Positions 24,304-32,129 of a DNA stretch of 36,518 nucleotides are shown piece by piece. The notes under the pieces are model-generated. The model made no database searches. It was not told the origin of the DNA and saw only the letters and a program-made list of their open reading frames with translations. The stretch spans positions 1-36,518 of the forward strand of contig JALUKQ010000043.1 of NCBI GenBank assembly GCA_027056485.1. Direction: 5' to 3'. The translations under genes and the position numbers were made by a program. Every line of letters starts with the position of its first letter. Within the stretch, counting starts at the first letter, position 1. Source of the DNA: Campylobacteraceae bacterium. GTDB lineage: Bacteria > Campylobacterota > Campylobacteria > Campylobacterales > Sulfurovaceae.

Positions 24304-24927
24304 ATGAATAAAATAATATTTTCATTTTTAACACTTAGTGCATTAAGTTATGCTGGAGGTTGTGTACTTACACAGTCTGATGATATGAACGTAAGCTGGA
24401 AAGCTTACAAAACATTTGCCAAACTTGGTGTGGCTGGTAAGTTTACATCGGTAGATTATAAGCCCAATAAAAAAGAAGGTAAAAACTTTAAAGAGTTATT
24501 AATGGGTTCTACTGTCTCCATAGATATATATAAAATAGACACAAGCAATGAAGGACGAGATAAAACTTTGGTTGAAAACTTTTTTGGAAAACTTAATGGA
24601 AAAAGTATAGATGCTAAGATTGTTGCTATTAAAGCAGATAAGCGAGAAAAAGGAAAACCATATACAGGTTCACTTGATGTCAATATCACGATGAATGAAA
24701 AAACTTTACAGATACCAATGAGCTATATTTATGAAAAAGAGAATTTTAAGGCTAAAGGTACGATCGATTTATTTGATTTTCAAGCACAATCAGCATTGAG
24801 TAGTATCAATCAAAGTTGTTACGACCTACATAAAGGTAAAACATGGAGTGATGTAAGTATCTCTTTTGCCACTATGATAAAAGCAACTCTATGCAACACT
24901 AAAATAGAAGAGAAAAAGGCTAAGTAA
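24304..24927 (+). CDS. Exported YceI-like domain protein
   Basis: This is a 207-residue protein with a Sec signal peptide (about 1-17, cleavage near SYAGG). The rest resembles a YceI-type lipocalin-like beta barrel: VSWKAYKTFAKLGVAGKFTSVDY, then GSTVSIDIYKIDTSNEGRDKTLVENFF, then YIYEKENFKAKGTIDLFDFQAQSAL. YceI proteins bind long-chain polyisoprenoids or similar amphiphiles in the periplasm. Two cysteines (GGC near the mature N-terminus and NQSC) could form a disulfide, which would fit the divergent TlpA-like neighbour; this is inference. Confidence 0.75.
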   Translation: MNKIIFSFLTLSALSYAGGCVLTQSDDMNVSWKAYKTFAKLGVAGKFTSVDYKPNKKEGKNFKELLMGSTVSIDIYKIDTSNEGRDKTLVENFFGKLNGKSIDAKIVAIKADKREKGKPYTGSLDVNITMNEKTLQIPMSYIYEKENFKAKGTIDLFDFQAQSALSSINQSCYDLHKGKTWSDVSISFATMIKATLCNTKIEEKKAK

Positions 24928-24934
24928 TACTAAT

Positions 24935-24940
24935 TATAAT
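24935..24940 (+). promoter_or_regulatory. -10 box of the OmpA-like operon
   Basis: TATAAT occurs in AATTATAATATAG, 54 nt before the ATG of the OmpA-like gene. Consensus match only. Confidence 0.4.
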
Positions 24941-24993
24941 ATAGATTTAGATAAAAAAGACTATACTTCCAGACTTAAAAAAGGAATAGCCAG

Positions 24994-25857
24994 ATGAAAA
25001 AAAGCAATAAAGTACTTTTGTATGGTTTATTAGCTTCTATTTTACTTATACTTCTTTGTTTATATACACATCAAGATGAGTTTGTTAATCAACAAGAAGA
25101 TAAGGTATTAGAGTCTAATATGGAGAAACCCATAAAGAATACGGCTCTAAATATAGAAGATATTGAAAAAACTGAAACAGTAGAAAAAGTTGAGCCTAAA
25201 GAGCAGAAAACTGAGATAGTCAAGACCAAAGTAGTTCCTCAAAATAATGCAACTATTATGCTAGCAGTAGATGAGAATAAAACACTTTTAGAAGATAATG
25301 GTTCAAGGGAAATAGTAAAAAGAGGTATGTTTAAAAATATAGATGAGATAAAATTAAAAGAGCATCTTAAAGTGGAAACTCCTAAAAAAGAGATATCTAA
25401 CGTAGATAAAAATCTTCCTAAAGAAGATAATAAACCTTTAATTGATAATGAAAAATCTATTTCGCAAAAGCCAAAAAAAGTAAACAGTAATAAAAGTATA
25501 GCATCTATTCAAGAGAGTATTACAAAGGTTATAAATCGTAATATATCATTTTATAAGAGTAAGTCACAACTTACAGATAAAAGTAAAAGAACCTTAAATA
25601 AAGTAGTTAAAATATTAAAAACTGTACCTAATGCCAAAATAGTTGTTAAGGGTTATACTGATGCAAGTGGTAAAGAAAAAACCAACTTATGGATAAGTCA
25701 GGAACGTGCAAAAAGTGTTAAACGATACTTAGGTAAGCATGGTATTCCACTTAAAAACATAAAAGTTAAAGGTTTTGGAGAGAGAGAACTGCTTTATGGG
25801 GATAAACCATACAGTGAATTAAACAGACGTGTAGAAATAGAGATAAGAAGGAAATAA
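24994..25857 (+). CDS. Membrane-anchored OmpA-family protein
   Basis: This is a 287-residue protein with one N-terminal membrane segment (about 7-24), a long Lys/Glu-rich linker (about 30-170) and a C-terminal OmpA/MotB-like peptidoglycan-binding domain. The domain shows ISFYKSKSQLTDKSKRTLNK, then IVVKGYTDASGKEKTNLWISQERAKSVKRYL, then GFGERELLYGD and NRRVEIEI; the Asp of the GxTD motif and the Arg of QERA are in place. The topology suggests an inner-membrane anchor reaching across the periplasm to the wall. AAAGGA precedes the ATG. It is the first gene of a three-gene run; the next gene starts 1 nt after its stop. Confidence 0.87.
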   Translation: MKKSNKVLLYGLLASILLILLCLYTHQDEFVNQQEDKVLESNMEKPIKNTALNIEDIEKTETVEKVEPKEQKTEIVKTKVVPQNNATIMLAVDENKTLLEDNGSREIVKRGMFKNIDEIKLKEHLKVETPKKEISNVDKNLPKEDNKPLIDNEKSISQKPKKVNSNKSIASIQESITKVINRNISFYKSKSQLTDKSKRTLNKVVKILKTVPNAKIVVKGYTDASGKEKTNLWISQERAKSVKRYLGKHGIPLKNIKVKGFGERELLYGDKPYSELNRRVEIEIRRK

Positions 25858-25858
25858 T

Positions 25859-26314
25859 ATGGTAGAAATAATAGGAAAAATAGTACTTTGTTTAGTAATA
25901 GCATTACTATTAGGTTTTTTAATTGGTTGGTTGTTTTCAAAAGCACTAGGGAAAGAAGAAGAACATATAGATGTTGAAAGTTTTAATGATAGTGACAGTC
26001 AACTCAATATTGAGTTGGTAGAGTTAGAACATAAGTATGAAAAAGAGAAAGAACTCGTTGCTGAATTTTCAGCTAAAAACAGAGAGTTAAAGGGTGAATT
26101 GATGAAGAAAATATCTCTTCTTGAGAGTACTTCTAATACATTAAAAAACCTTCAAACCAATACACTCTCTAATCAAAATAGAAGTAATGATTTTAGTATA
26201 GAAAAAATATCAAAACTTGAAAAACTTTTAGAAAAGAAAAATAGAGAGCTTATAGAGTTTGAGACAGTTTTGGTAAAAGCAGAAGAGACTATAGAAGAGT
26301 TAAAGCGTAAGTAA
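25859..26314 (+). CDS. Small membrane-anchored coiled-coil protein
   Basis: This is a 151-residue protein with one strong membrane segment (about 6-29, glycine-rich: LVIALLLGFLIGWLFSKALG) followed by a mostly alpha-helical, charged region likely to form coiled coils (VELEHKYEKEKELVAEFSAK; KLEKLLEKKNRELIEFE). I recognise no family. It begins 1 nt after the OmpA-like stop and ends 9 nt before the J-domain gene, so all three are probably one transcript. A scaffold role with its neighbours is inference. Confidence 0.75.
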   Translation: MVEIIGKIVLCLVIALLLGFLIGWLFSKALGKEEEHIDVESFNDSDSQLNIELVELEHKYEKEKELVAEFSAKNRELKGELMKKISLLESTSNTLKNLQTNTLSNQNRSNDFSIEKISKLEKLLEKKNRELIEFETVLVKAEETIEELKRK

Positions 26315-26323
26315 GGTTTAGTA

Positions 26324-26611
26324 ATGATGCATCAAGTAAGTTTACGTGAATTTCAAGATGCAGTTGAGAGTCTAGAACTGTTGTCTTTAACGAGTAGAGA
26401 GCATGTACGAAAAAAGTACTTAAAACTCTCACGACTTTATCACCCCGATATGGAAGGTGGTTCTACTGAAAAGTTTCAAGAGGTACGAGAAGCCTATGAA
26501 ATATTAACAGAATATATGGATAATTTTCGTTTTGTTTTTGATGAAAATGAGTTTAAACAACAAAATCCTATTTTAGTGAATGTTGAGCAGAGTTGGCTAG
26601 AGGGGCGTTAA
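26324..26611 (+). CDS. Small J-domain (DnaJ-like) protein
   Basis: This is a 95-residue protein that is almost only a J-domain, the module that stimulates DnaK-type ATPases. The helix II region (EHVRKKYLKLSRLYHPD) and the invariant HPD at 40-42 are present, followed by FQEVREAYEILTEYM. There is no Gly/Phe region or client-binding domain, so it likely targets DnaK to a specific partner. An alternative start is the next codon (ATG at 26327). It is cotranscribed with the coiled-coil and OmpA-like genes. Its stop shares a TTAA with the stop of the convergent DUF502 gene. Confidence 0.87.
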   Translation: MMHQVSLREFQDAVESLELLSLTSREHVRKKYLKLSRLYHPDMEGGSTEKFQEVREAYEILTEYMDNFRFVFDENEFKQQNPILVNVEQSWLEGR

Positions 26612-27282
26612 TCCTCTTGAGGATTCTCTTTTAGCCACTCGTCTATGGTTTGCATCTCTTCAATCTTTTTAGGTTTTACATTTAACACTTCAGCAATACT
26701 TCGCACACCCATAGATAACAGATACTGTAAGTTATCATCAAATGTTGCATGTTCTATAATAAAGATATCTTCTTTAGGTACCTCAAACATATATCCTCCA
26801 TTTGGTATAGGAGTCATAGATAGGGTCACAGTATAGTGGTCTTTTATAATACTCTCTTTTTGTGAATACATAAGCCCGATATTGTACCCCTCATTTGCAA
26901 AACCTCGTATAGCTACTACCAAAACTTTGTTCGCTCCCTCTTTAGAAGAGTTGAAAATGCCTATAATATCTTTAAGTGTAGAAAAGCCTGGAATATCATG
27001 AAAGAGTGATTCGACATAGTGTGCTATTTGGGTTTTGATGAGGTATCCAATAATATAGAGTATAAAAACAAAAACAAAAACTACACCCACTACCCATAAA
27101 AATTCATTGTTTTGTGGGTTAATGCCTATAAAATCTAAAAAGAGGTTAACGATGTTATCAATTTTGTCATAAACCCAAAATATTATCATGAGTATGGCAG
27201 CTATTGGTAGAATCCAAAAGAGTCCTTGTATGGTTCTACTTTTGAACTTTTGCATAAATGTTTTATTGTTGTCTATTTCCAT
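26608..27282 (-). CDS. DUF502 family membrane protein
   Basis: This is a 224-residue inner-membrane protein matching the DUF502 family. Two membrane segments lie at about 19-40 (GLFWILPIAAILMIIFWVY) and about 62-84 (FLWVVGVVFVFVFILYIIGY). Then comes the family pattern IPGFSTLKDIIGIFNS, VLVVAIRGFANEGYNIGLM, and MTPIPNGGYMFEVPKEDIF. The function is not established. The gene has its own -10 within the end of the upstream AEC gene region and overlaps the convergent J-domain gene by 4 nt. Confidence 0.85.
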   Translation of the reverse strand: MEIDNNKTFMQKFKSRTIQGLFWILPIAAILMIIFWVYDKIDNIVNLFLDFIGINPQNNEFLWVVGVVFVFVFILYIIGYLIKTQIAHYVESLFHDIPGFSTLKDIIGIFNSSKEGANKVLVVAIRGFANEGYNIGLMYSQKESIIKDHYTVTLSMTPIPNGGYMFEVPKEDIFIIEHATFDDNLQYLLSMGVRSIAEVLNVKPKKIEEMQTIDEWLKENPQED

Positions 27283-27305
27283 ATATATTCCTATACTTTT
27301 CTTTA

Positions 27306-27311
27306 ATTATA
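27306..27311 (-). promoter_or_regulatory. -10 box of the DUF502 gene
   Basis: The minus strand reads TATAAT in TTGATATAATTAAAG, 24 nt before the ATG and between it and the AEC stop codon. TAGGA is present as ribosome-binding site. Confidence 0.45.
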
Positions 27312-27326
27312 TCAATAAATATTGAA

Positions 27327-28241
27327 CTATAAATAGAATCTGTTGATTATCTCTGATAAAATAAATAATATAGGTATAAAAATAATAGTACTTAAAAGAA
27401 TTAAGCTTGTAACATCTTTAGGTTTACACTCATAGAGTGATGCTAGGTTTATATTGGCGACAGCTAAAGGAGTTATCATCTCCATTAAGATAACACCTTG
27501 AACAAAAAATGATAACTCTGTAAAACTTAATATAAATGCTGTTGCTAGTGGAACGAGAATGAACTTTTGACTCATAACTGTAAAAAATAGAGACTTTTTA
27601 AGTGCTGTTAGTTTAATTCCATATAGAAATGTTCCAAGTAGAAATAGTTGTAAGACAATTCCTGCATAAGCTCCCATTTTAAAAAACTCTTGAATTTGAG
27701 GAGGAATAACTATATTAGTAATATTAATAAATATTGCAAAAATAGATGCAGGTATAATAGGAATTTTTATAATATTAAAAAGTGATTGCCTAATAGAGAA
27801 TGAACCACGAGAATAGATATAGACTCCTAATATGTATACCACAAATACATTGGCAATATTAATAAGTGTGGTATAGATAACGGATTCCATACCAAAAAGT
27901 GCAATACCTAGGGGAATACCAATATTCCCCGTATTGCCTACAAAACCAGCTATGCTTATAATGGCTCTCTCTTTTGGCTCTTTTATGAATTTTTTAGCTA
28001 TAAAAAGAGTGGGTAAAAGTAGAATAAAAATAATACCAATGTAGTAGAGAGGAACCAGTATATGTTCTACTGAAAGTTTGGCTGTAGAAAATCCCCAGAT
28101 GGTTACAAAACCTTGTAAAAAGTAGACAGAAAAGAGGGTTAAAGTTTTTCTGTCCATCTCCTCTTTAAAGATACGTTTTGCCAAGTAGCCTAAAAATATA
28201 AATATATAGACGAAGATAATAGAGAGTAGGGTTTCAAACAT
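27327..28241 (-). CDS. AEC family transporter
   Basis: This is a 304-residue permease of the auxin efflux carrier (AEC) family with about ten hydrophobic segments in the usual two-halves pattern. The conserved GNTGNIGIPLGIALFG motif in the first half is clear, and the second half has GVILMEMITPLAVANINLASLY. Bacterial members move dicarboxylates or other small acids; the substrate cannot be named here. It is divergent from the DedA gene, with overlapping -10 boxes between them. Confidence 0.9.
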   Translation of the reverse strand: MFETLLSIIFVYIFIFLGYLAKRIFKEEMDRKTLTLFSVYFLQGFVTIWGFSTAKLSVEHILVPLYYIGIIFILLLPTLFIAKKFIKEPKERAIISIAGFVGNTGNIGIPLGIALFGMESVIYTTLINIANVFVVYILGVYIYSRGSFSIRQSLFNIIKIPIIPASIFAIFINITNIVIPPQIQEFFKMGAYAGIVLQLFLLGTFLYGIKLTALKKSLFFTVMSQKFILVPLATAFILSFTELSFFVQGVILMEMITPLAVANINLASLYECKPKDVTSLILLSTIIFIPILFILSEIINRFYL

Positions 28242-28272
28242 AGATTTTTAGCCTAATTTTTAAAGAAATCAT

Positions 28273-28280
28273 ACTATAAT
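28273..28280. promoter_or_regulatory. Overlapping divergent -10 boxes of the AEC and DedA genes
   Basis: ACTATAAT reads TATAAT (28275-28280) on the plus strand and TATAGT (28273-28278) on the minus strand. The two hexamers share four base pairs, so polymerase can bind in only one direction at a time. Each is about 25-32 nt from its start codon. Confidence 0.5.
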
Positions 28281-28304
28281 CTTTTTAAAAATTAAAGGCT
28301 ATTT

Positions 28305-28976
28305 TTGAACGATTCAGATTTTCAAACAAAAGATTTACTTCTATTTATTCCACTTATTCTTGTGGGAACTCTTTTATATTGGTTAAATAAAAATATTGAT
28401 GGCATTGATGATATTTTAGAGTTTATTAAAGAGTGGCAGATTCTTGCTTATATGATTTTAGCTTTTTTCTCATTTGGTGGCTCTTTTCTTTGGACTATTG
28501 CAGCAGGAATGGCAGCAGCTGTAGGGGTTATGAACTTGTATGTTGCACTAGCAGTAGGTATTACATTTAACTATATTGGTGATATGTTTCTTTTCTATTT
28601 GGGTAAATATCAAAAAGATGAGATAAAACCCTATTTTGAAAAACATAAAAGAAAATTGGCTTTGTCTACATTGATTATGCGTAAGTATGGGGTGTTGGCT
28701 ATTTTTATACAAAAGTATCTCTATGGAATAAAAACCTTAGTTCCTATCTCTATGGCACTTTCACGTTACGACTTTAAGAAGTTTGGTATTTACAATATCT
28801 TTGCCTCTATCGTCTTTGTTTCATCTATTATGCTAGTGAGTTACTATTCAACCGATAAAATACGAGCTTTATGGGAGCTTGTAGATGGTTATCCTTGGTG
28901 GGTTCCAGCTTCTATTTTAGTAGCAATAATTGCTGCTATTTGGTATGCCATGGAATACTTTACAAAAAGAAGATAG
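28305..28976 (+). CDS. DedA family membrane protein
   Basis: This is a 223-residue inner-membrane protein of the DedA (SNARE-associated/VTT) family, proteins linked to lipid-carrier flipping and membrane homeostasis. It shows the family glycine motif FGGSFLWTIAAGMAAAVGVM, then FNYIGDMFLFYLGKY, then the amphipathic MRKYGVLAIFIQKYLYGIKTLVPISMALSRYDFKKF segment, which contains the re-entrant region with Arg/Pro-type conserved residues. The start is TTG, with AAAGG about 6 nt upstream. The next gene starts 2 nt after its stop. Confidence 0.87.
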   Translation: MNDSDFQTKDLLLFIPLILVGTLLYWLNKNIDGIDDILEFIKEWQILAYMILAFFSFGGSFLWTIAAGMAAAVGVMNLYVALAVGITFNYIGDMFLFYLGKYQKDEIKPYFEKHKRKLALSTLIMRKYGVLAIFIQKYLYGIKTLVPISMALSRYDFKKFGIYNIFASIVFVSSIMLVSYYSTDKIRALWELVDGYPWWVPASILVAIIAAIWYAMEYFTKRR

Positions 28977-28978
28977 TA

Positions 28979-29575
28979 ATGAAAAAGCTTCCAACTATTA
29001 TATTGGTTCGCCATGGTCAAACCAAGTGGAATGTTGAAGGGCGTTACCAAGGACAGTTAAATTCAGATTTAACAGAAAAAGGAAAAGAACAATCAAAATC
29101 TAATGCTATTAAAATAGCTAAAGTACTTAATACTAATAAACCTTTTAAAATCTTCTCTTCTCCTTTGGGTCGAGCAAAGGAGAGTTGTTACATTATTTGT
29201 GAAACATTAGGAATTGATAAGAGTAAAGTTGTTTTTGATGAACGTATTGCAGAGTTTCATTATGGCATATTTGAAGGAAAAACAAAAACCGAGTGCCAAG
29301 AGAAGTATCCTCAAGTTTTAGCAGACAGAGAAGCCAATAAATGGTCGTATCAAATAGAAAATGGAGAGTCCTATATATTGGTAACAGAAAGACTTAAGTC
29401 ATGGCTAGAGTCTGTTAAAGATGAAGAAACAGTAGTGATGGTTGCACATGAGATGGTAAACAGAGCTTTACGTGGACTCTACTGTAGTTTAGATTCAGCC
29501 TCTATGTTACTTTTGCGTCAAGCAAATGATGTTGTTATAATATTAGAAAATACTGAAGAAAATATAATAGAGTAA
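28979..29575 (+). CDS. Histidine phosphatase (phosphoglycerate mutase-like) family protein
   Basis: This is a 198-residue phosphatase or mutase-like enzyme with the catalytic RHG motif in ILVRHGQTKWNVEGRYQGQLNSDLTEKG, the second arginine in FSSPLGRAKESC, EFHYGIFEGKTKTECQ, and the second histidine in VVMVAHEMVNRAL. Members hydrolyse phosphate esters of sugars, cobalamin precursors or other small molecules; the substrate is not evident. An open frame extends upstream to 28871, but the ATG at 28979 directly opens the conserved domain and lies 2 nt after the DedA stop. It is cotranscribed with that gene. Confidence 0.9.
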   Translation: MKKLPTIILVRHGQTKWNVEGRYQGQLNSDLTEKGKEQSKSNAIKIAKVLNTNKPFKIFSSPLGRAKESCYIICETLGIDKSKVVFDERIAEFHYGIFEGKTKTECQEKYPQVLADREANKWSYQIENGESYILVTERLKSWLESVKDEETVVMVAHEMVNRALRGLYCSLDSASMLLLRQANDVVIILENTEENIIE

Positions 29576-29644
29576 AAAAGTTATTTAAACTCCTAAAAAT
29601 AATACTTTTCTCTCTTTTTTAATATAGCTTAAATATTATTTCGG

Positions 29645-29650
29645 TATAAT
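29645..29650 (+). promoter_or_regulatory. -10 box of rpoD
   Basis: TATAAT occurs in TCGGTATAATGCAC, 54 nt before the TTG start. It is preceded by a T-rich tract, as is typical for sigma-70 promoters in this phylum. Confidence 0.6.
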
Positions 29651-29703
29651 GCACAAAAATTACTACCCGAGAATACCACATTATTTAACAAGGAGTCTTC
29701 CTC

Positions 29704-31563
29704 TTGGCTGCAAAAGACATCAACAAAAAAATAGACGAAATTTTTAAAAACTGTAAAAAAGGTGATTTAATTACCTATGAAAACTTGGCAAAAGAGTTTG
29801 AAAAACAACCTACTGCTGTACAGTCACGAAGAATACATAAACTCTCAACAGATACTAAAATTAACCTTGTAACATCATCTGAATATGCAAAGTTTCTTTC
29901 AGCTGCTGAAAAGAAAAGAAGAGCATTAAGACGAGAAAAAAATGCAAAAAATGCTGATGAAGAAGGTTTTGACTTCCTAAAAGAGAAAGAGCTTTTAGAG
30001 TGGAGCCGTTCAGATAGCCCTGTACGTATGTATTTACGTGAAATGGGAAAAATTCCACTACTTACAAAAGAAGAAGAAATCTACTTAAGTAGAGAGATAG
30101 AGTCTGGTGAAGATGTTATTTTAGATGCCATCTGTTCAGTACCTTACTTGATAGATTATATTCTGAACTATAAAGAACCTCTACTTAACAGAGAACGACG
30201 TGTAAAAGAGTTGTTTAAAAGTTTTGAAGATGAAAAAGAGACTACTGATGATAAGGAAGAGGCTGAAGAGCCTTCAGCTGAAGAGAAAAAAGCAGCCAGT
30301 GAAAAAGGTGCCAATAAGCGTGTAAAACAAGTTGTTACAAGTTTTAAAGCACTGGATAAAGCTAAAAAAGAGTGGCTAAAAAGTTTAGATGAACTTGAAG
30401 TTATTTTGGAGAGTAATGAGAGTGATGAGAAAAAACTTCATGAGCATATGAAGGTTGCTTTTAAAAAGCAACAACAGAAAAAAGCACTGATTGATTTAGG
30501 ACCTACATCTAAACTTATTAATGAACTAGTAAAAGCTATGGAGACAGCACTAAGAAGTGATGATGGTTTTGAGAAAGAGTTAAAAAGACTTGAGTATAAG
30601 TTACCACTTTTTAATGATGCTTTAAAAGAGAATCATAAAGGTATATTAGAAAATATTTTAGAGATGGATAAAGAAGATATTACCGATGCTGTTCCTGAAA
30701 CAACCATGGTAAGTACCTATGTTGAGATAAAAAAACTTTATGAGACGCGTGAAGCTAGTAAAGATAGTTTTGACCTTGATCCTGAAAAGCTAGAAGAGAT
30801 TTTAGGACAAATTCGTCGTGGTAAGCATCGTTCAGAAATTGCAAAAACTAGAATGGCAAAATCTAACCTTAGATTGGTCGTCTCTATTGCAAAACGTTAT
30901 ACAAACCGTGGTTTACCATTCCTTGACCTTATTCAAGAAGGGAATATTGGTCTTATGAAAGCTGTTGATAAGTTTGAATATCAAAAAGGTTATAAGTTTT
31001 CTACGTATGCTACTTGGTGGATTCGTCAAGCCATTTCAAGAGCCATTGCTGATCAAGCACGTACGATTAGAATACCTATTCATATGATTGAGACCATTAA
31101 TCGAATTAACAAGATCATTCGAAAAGGTCTTCAAGAGACAGGTAAAGAGCCAGATTTAGATACCATTGCTAAAGAGGTTGGATTGTCTGTAGATAAGGTT
31201 AAAAATGTTATTAAAATTACAAAAGAACCTGTAAGTCTTGAAACTCCAGTTGGAGATGAAGATGATGGAAGATTTGGTGATTTTATTGAAGATAAAGCTA
31301 CCGTTAGTCCATCGGATGCTGTACTGAAAGATGACCTAAATAACCAAATAGATGAAGTCCTTGACCAGTTAAATGAGCGTGAAAAAGCAGTTATTCGTAT
31401 GCGTTTTGGTCTACTTACTGATGAGAGTGATAGAACACTTGAAGAGATAGGTAAAGAGCTTTCTGTAACAAGAGAGCGTGTAAGACAGATAGAATCTTCA
31501 GCTATTAAAAAGCTTAAACATCCAAGAGTAGGGCGTAAACTTAAGAACTATATAGAAGGTTAA
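29704..31563 (+). CDS. rpoD: RNA polymerase sigma factor RpoD (sigma-70)
   Basis: This is the primary sigma factor (619 residues). An N-terminal region 1.1-like domain is at about 1-75. Region 1.2 is [23 protein letters not shown] long charged non-conserved region covers about 150-370. Region 2 has [40 protein letters not shown] and [19 protein letters not shown]. Regions 3 and 4 follow, with the -35-recognising helix-turn-helix [21 protein letters not shown] near the C-terminus. The start is TTG, with AAGGAG about 9 nt upstream. It stands alone, with its own promoter and a hairpin overlapping its last codons. Confidence 0.97.
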   Translation: MAAKDINKKIDEIFKNCKKGDLITYENLAKEFEKQPTAVQSRRIHKLSTDTKINLVTSSEYAKFLSAAEKKRRALRREKNAKNADEEGFDFLKEKELLEWSRSDSPVRMYLREMGKIPLLTKEEEIYLSREIESGEDVILDAICSVPYLIDYILNYKEPLLNRERRVKELFKSFEDEKETTDDKEEAEEPSAEEKKAASEKGANKRVKQVVTSFKALDKAKKEWLKSLDELEVILESNESDEKKLHEHMKVAFKKQQQKKALIDLGPTSKLINELVKAMETALRSDDGFEKELKRLEYKLPLFNDALKENHKGILENILEMDKEDITDAVPETTMVSTYVEIKKLYETREASKDSFDLDPEKLEEILGQIRRGKHRSEIAKTRMAKSNLRLVVSIAKRYTNRGLPFLDLIQEGNIGLMKAVDKFEYQKGYKFSTYATWWIRQAISRAIADQARTIRIPIHMIETINRINKIIRKGLQETGKEPDLDTIAKEVGLSVDKVKNVIKITKEPVSLETPVGDEDDGRFGDFIEDKATVSPSDAVLKDDLNNQIDEVLDQLNEREKAVIRMRFGLLTDESDRTLEEIGKELSVTRERVRQIESSAIKKLKHPRVGRKLKNYIEG

Positions 31564-31575
31564 GCCCTTCTATAT
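31550..31575. terminator. Bidirectional hairpin terminator after rpoD
   Basis: ATATAGAAGG and CCTTCTATAT form a perfect 10-bp stem with a 6-nt loop holding the rpoD stop codon. It sits between rpoD and a convergent gene that ends 9 nt further on. The U-tract is weak on both strands. Confidence 0.6.
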
Positions 31576-31583
31576 AAGTTTAA

Positions 31584-32066
31584 CTAAAATGAAAAACCAC
31601 CTGTAAACTCAGGATATCCTCTATTTTCATTATCATCTGCATCGTTTGAGAACTCTTGTACCCAACCAAATGACATAAATGAGTTTTTAGAAGTTTGAAG
31701 AGATAAACCTGCACGACCTCCATATATATTATAATCTTTATACGGCTTATCTATAAATGTTCGGTTATAAAAAGCACCTAAATATGGTCTATATGTTGTA
31801 TTTTCTAAAGGTAAGTGATAGGTAACTGGAACTGTTACTTGGTTTATATCAGGATTACCACCTAAAAATGCTTGGTAAGATGCACCTAAAGATAGATTAT
31901 CTAAAACAAAGTAGTTTACATTTGCTCCTAAAACAGTGTAGTTATTACCAAAACTGTTATCCGTCCCTATGGTAAATCCTACATTTTTACTTCCTACTGA
32001 AAAAACTCCCCCTTCAGCATAGATAGTAGAGCTTGTTATTAGTAATAATAAAATTAATTTTTTCAT
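31584..32066 (-). CDS. Small outer-membrane beta-barrel-like protein
   Basis: This is a 160-residue protein with a signal peptide (about 1-17, cleavage near IYAEG). The mature part alternates polar and aromatic or hydrophobic residues in short strands (NVGFTIGTDNSF, NYTVLGANVNYFVLDNLSLGASYQAF) and ends in phenylalanine (EFTGGFSF), the usual C-terminal signal for outer-membrane barrels. No specific family is recognised. It is preceded by a strong GGAGGG ribosome-binding site and its own promoter. Confidence 0.7.
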   Translation of the reverse strand: MKKLILLLLITSSTIYAEGGVFSVGSKNVGFTIGTDNSFGNNYTVLGANVNYFVLDNLSLGASYQAFLGGNPDINQVTVPVTYHLPLENTTYRPYLGAFYNRTFIDKPYKDYNIYGGRAGLSLQTSKNSFMSFGWVQEFSNDADDNENRGYPEFTGGFSF

Positions 32067-32119
32067 AAATACCCTCCTACAGTTTTAATATGTTAATATT
32101 TATTTTAATATATTTATAT

Positions 32120-32125
32120 ATTATA
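32120..32125 (-). promoter_or_regulatory. -10 box of the small barrel gene
   Basis: The minus strand reads TATAAT in GCTATAATATA, just past the stop of the upstream solute-binding-protein gene and about 54 nt before the barrel gene start. Confidence 0.5.
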
Positions 32126-32129
32126 GCAT

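Noticed and set aside
28871-28978. Upstream extension of the histidine phosphatase frame
   Set aside because: The added 36 codons overlap the DedA gene and read Cys/Tyr/Ser-rich out-of-frame sequence; the conserved domain begins right at the ATG at 28979.
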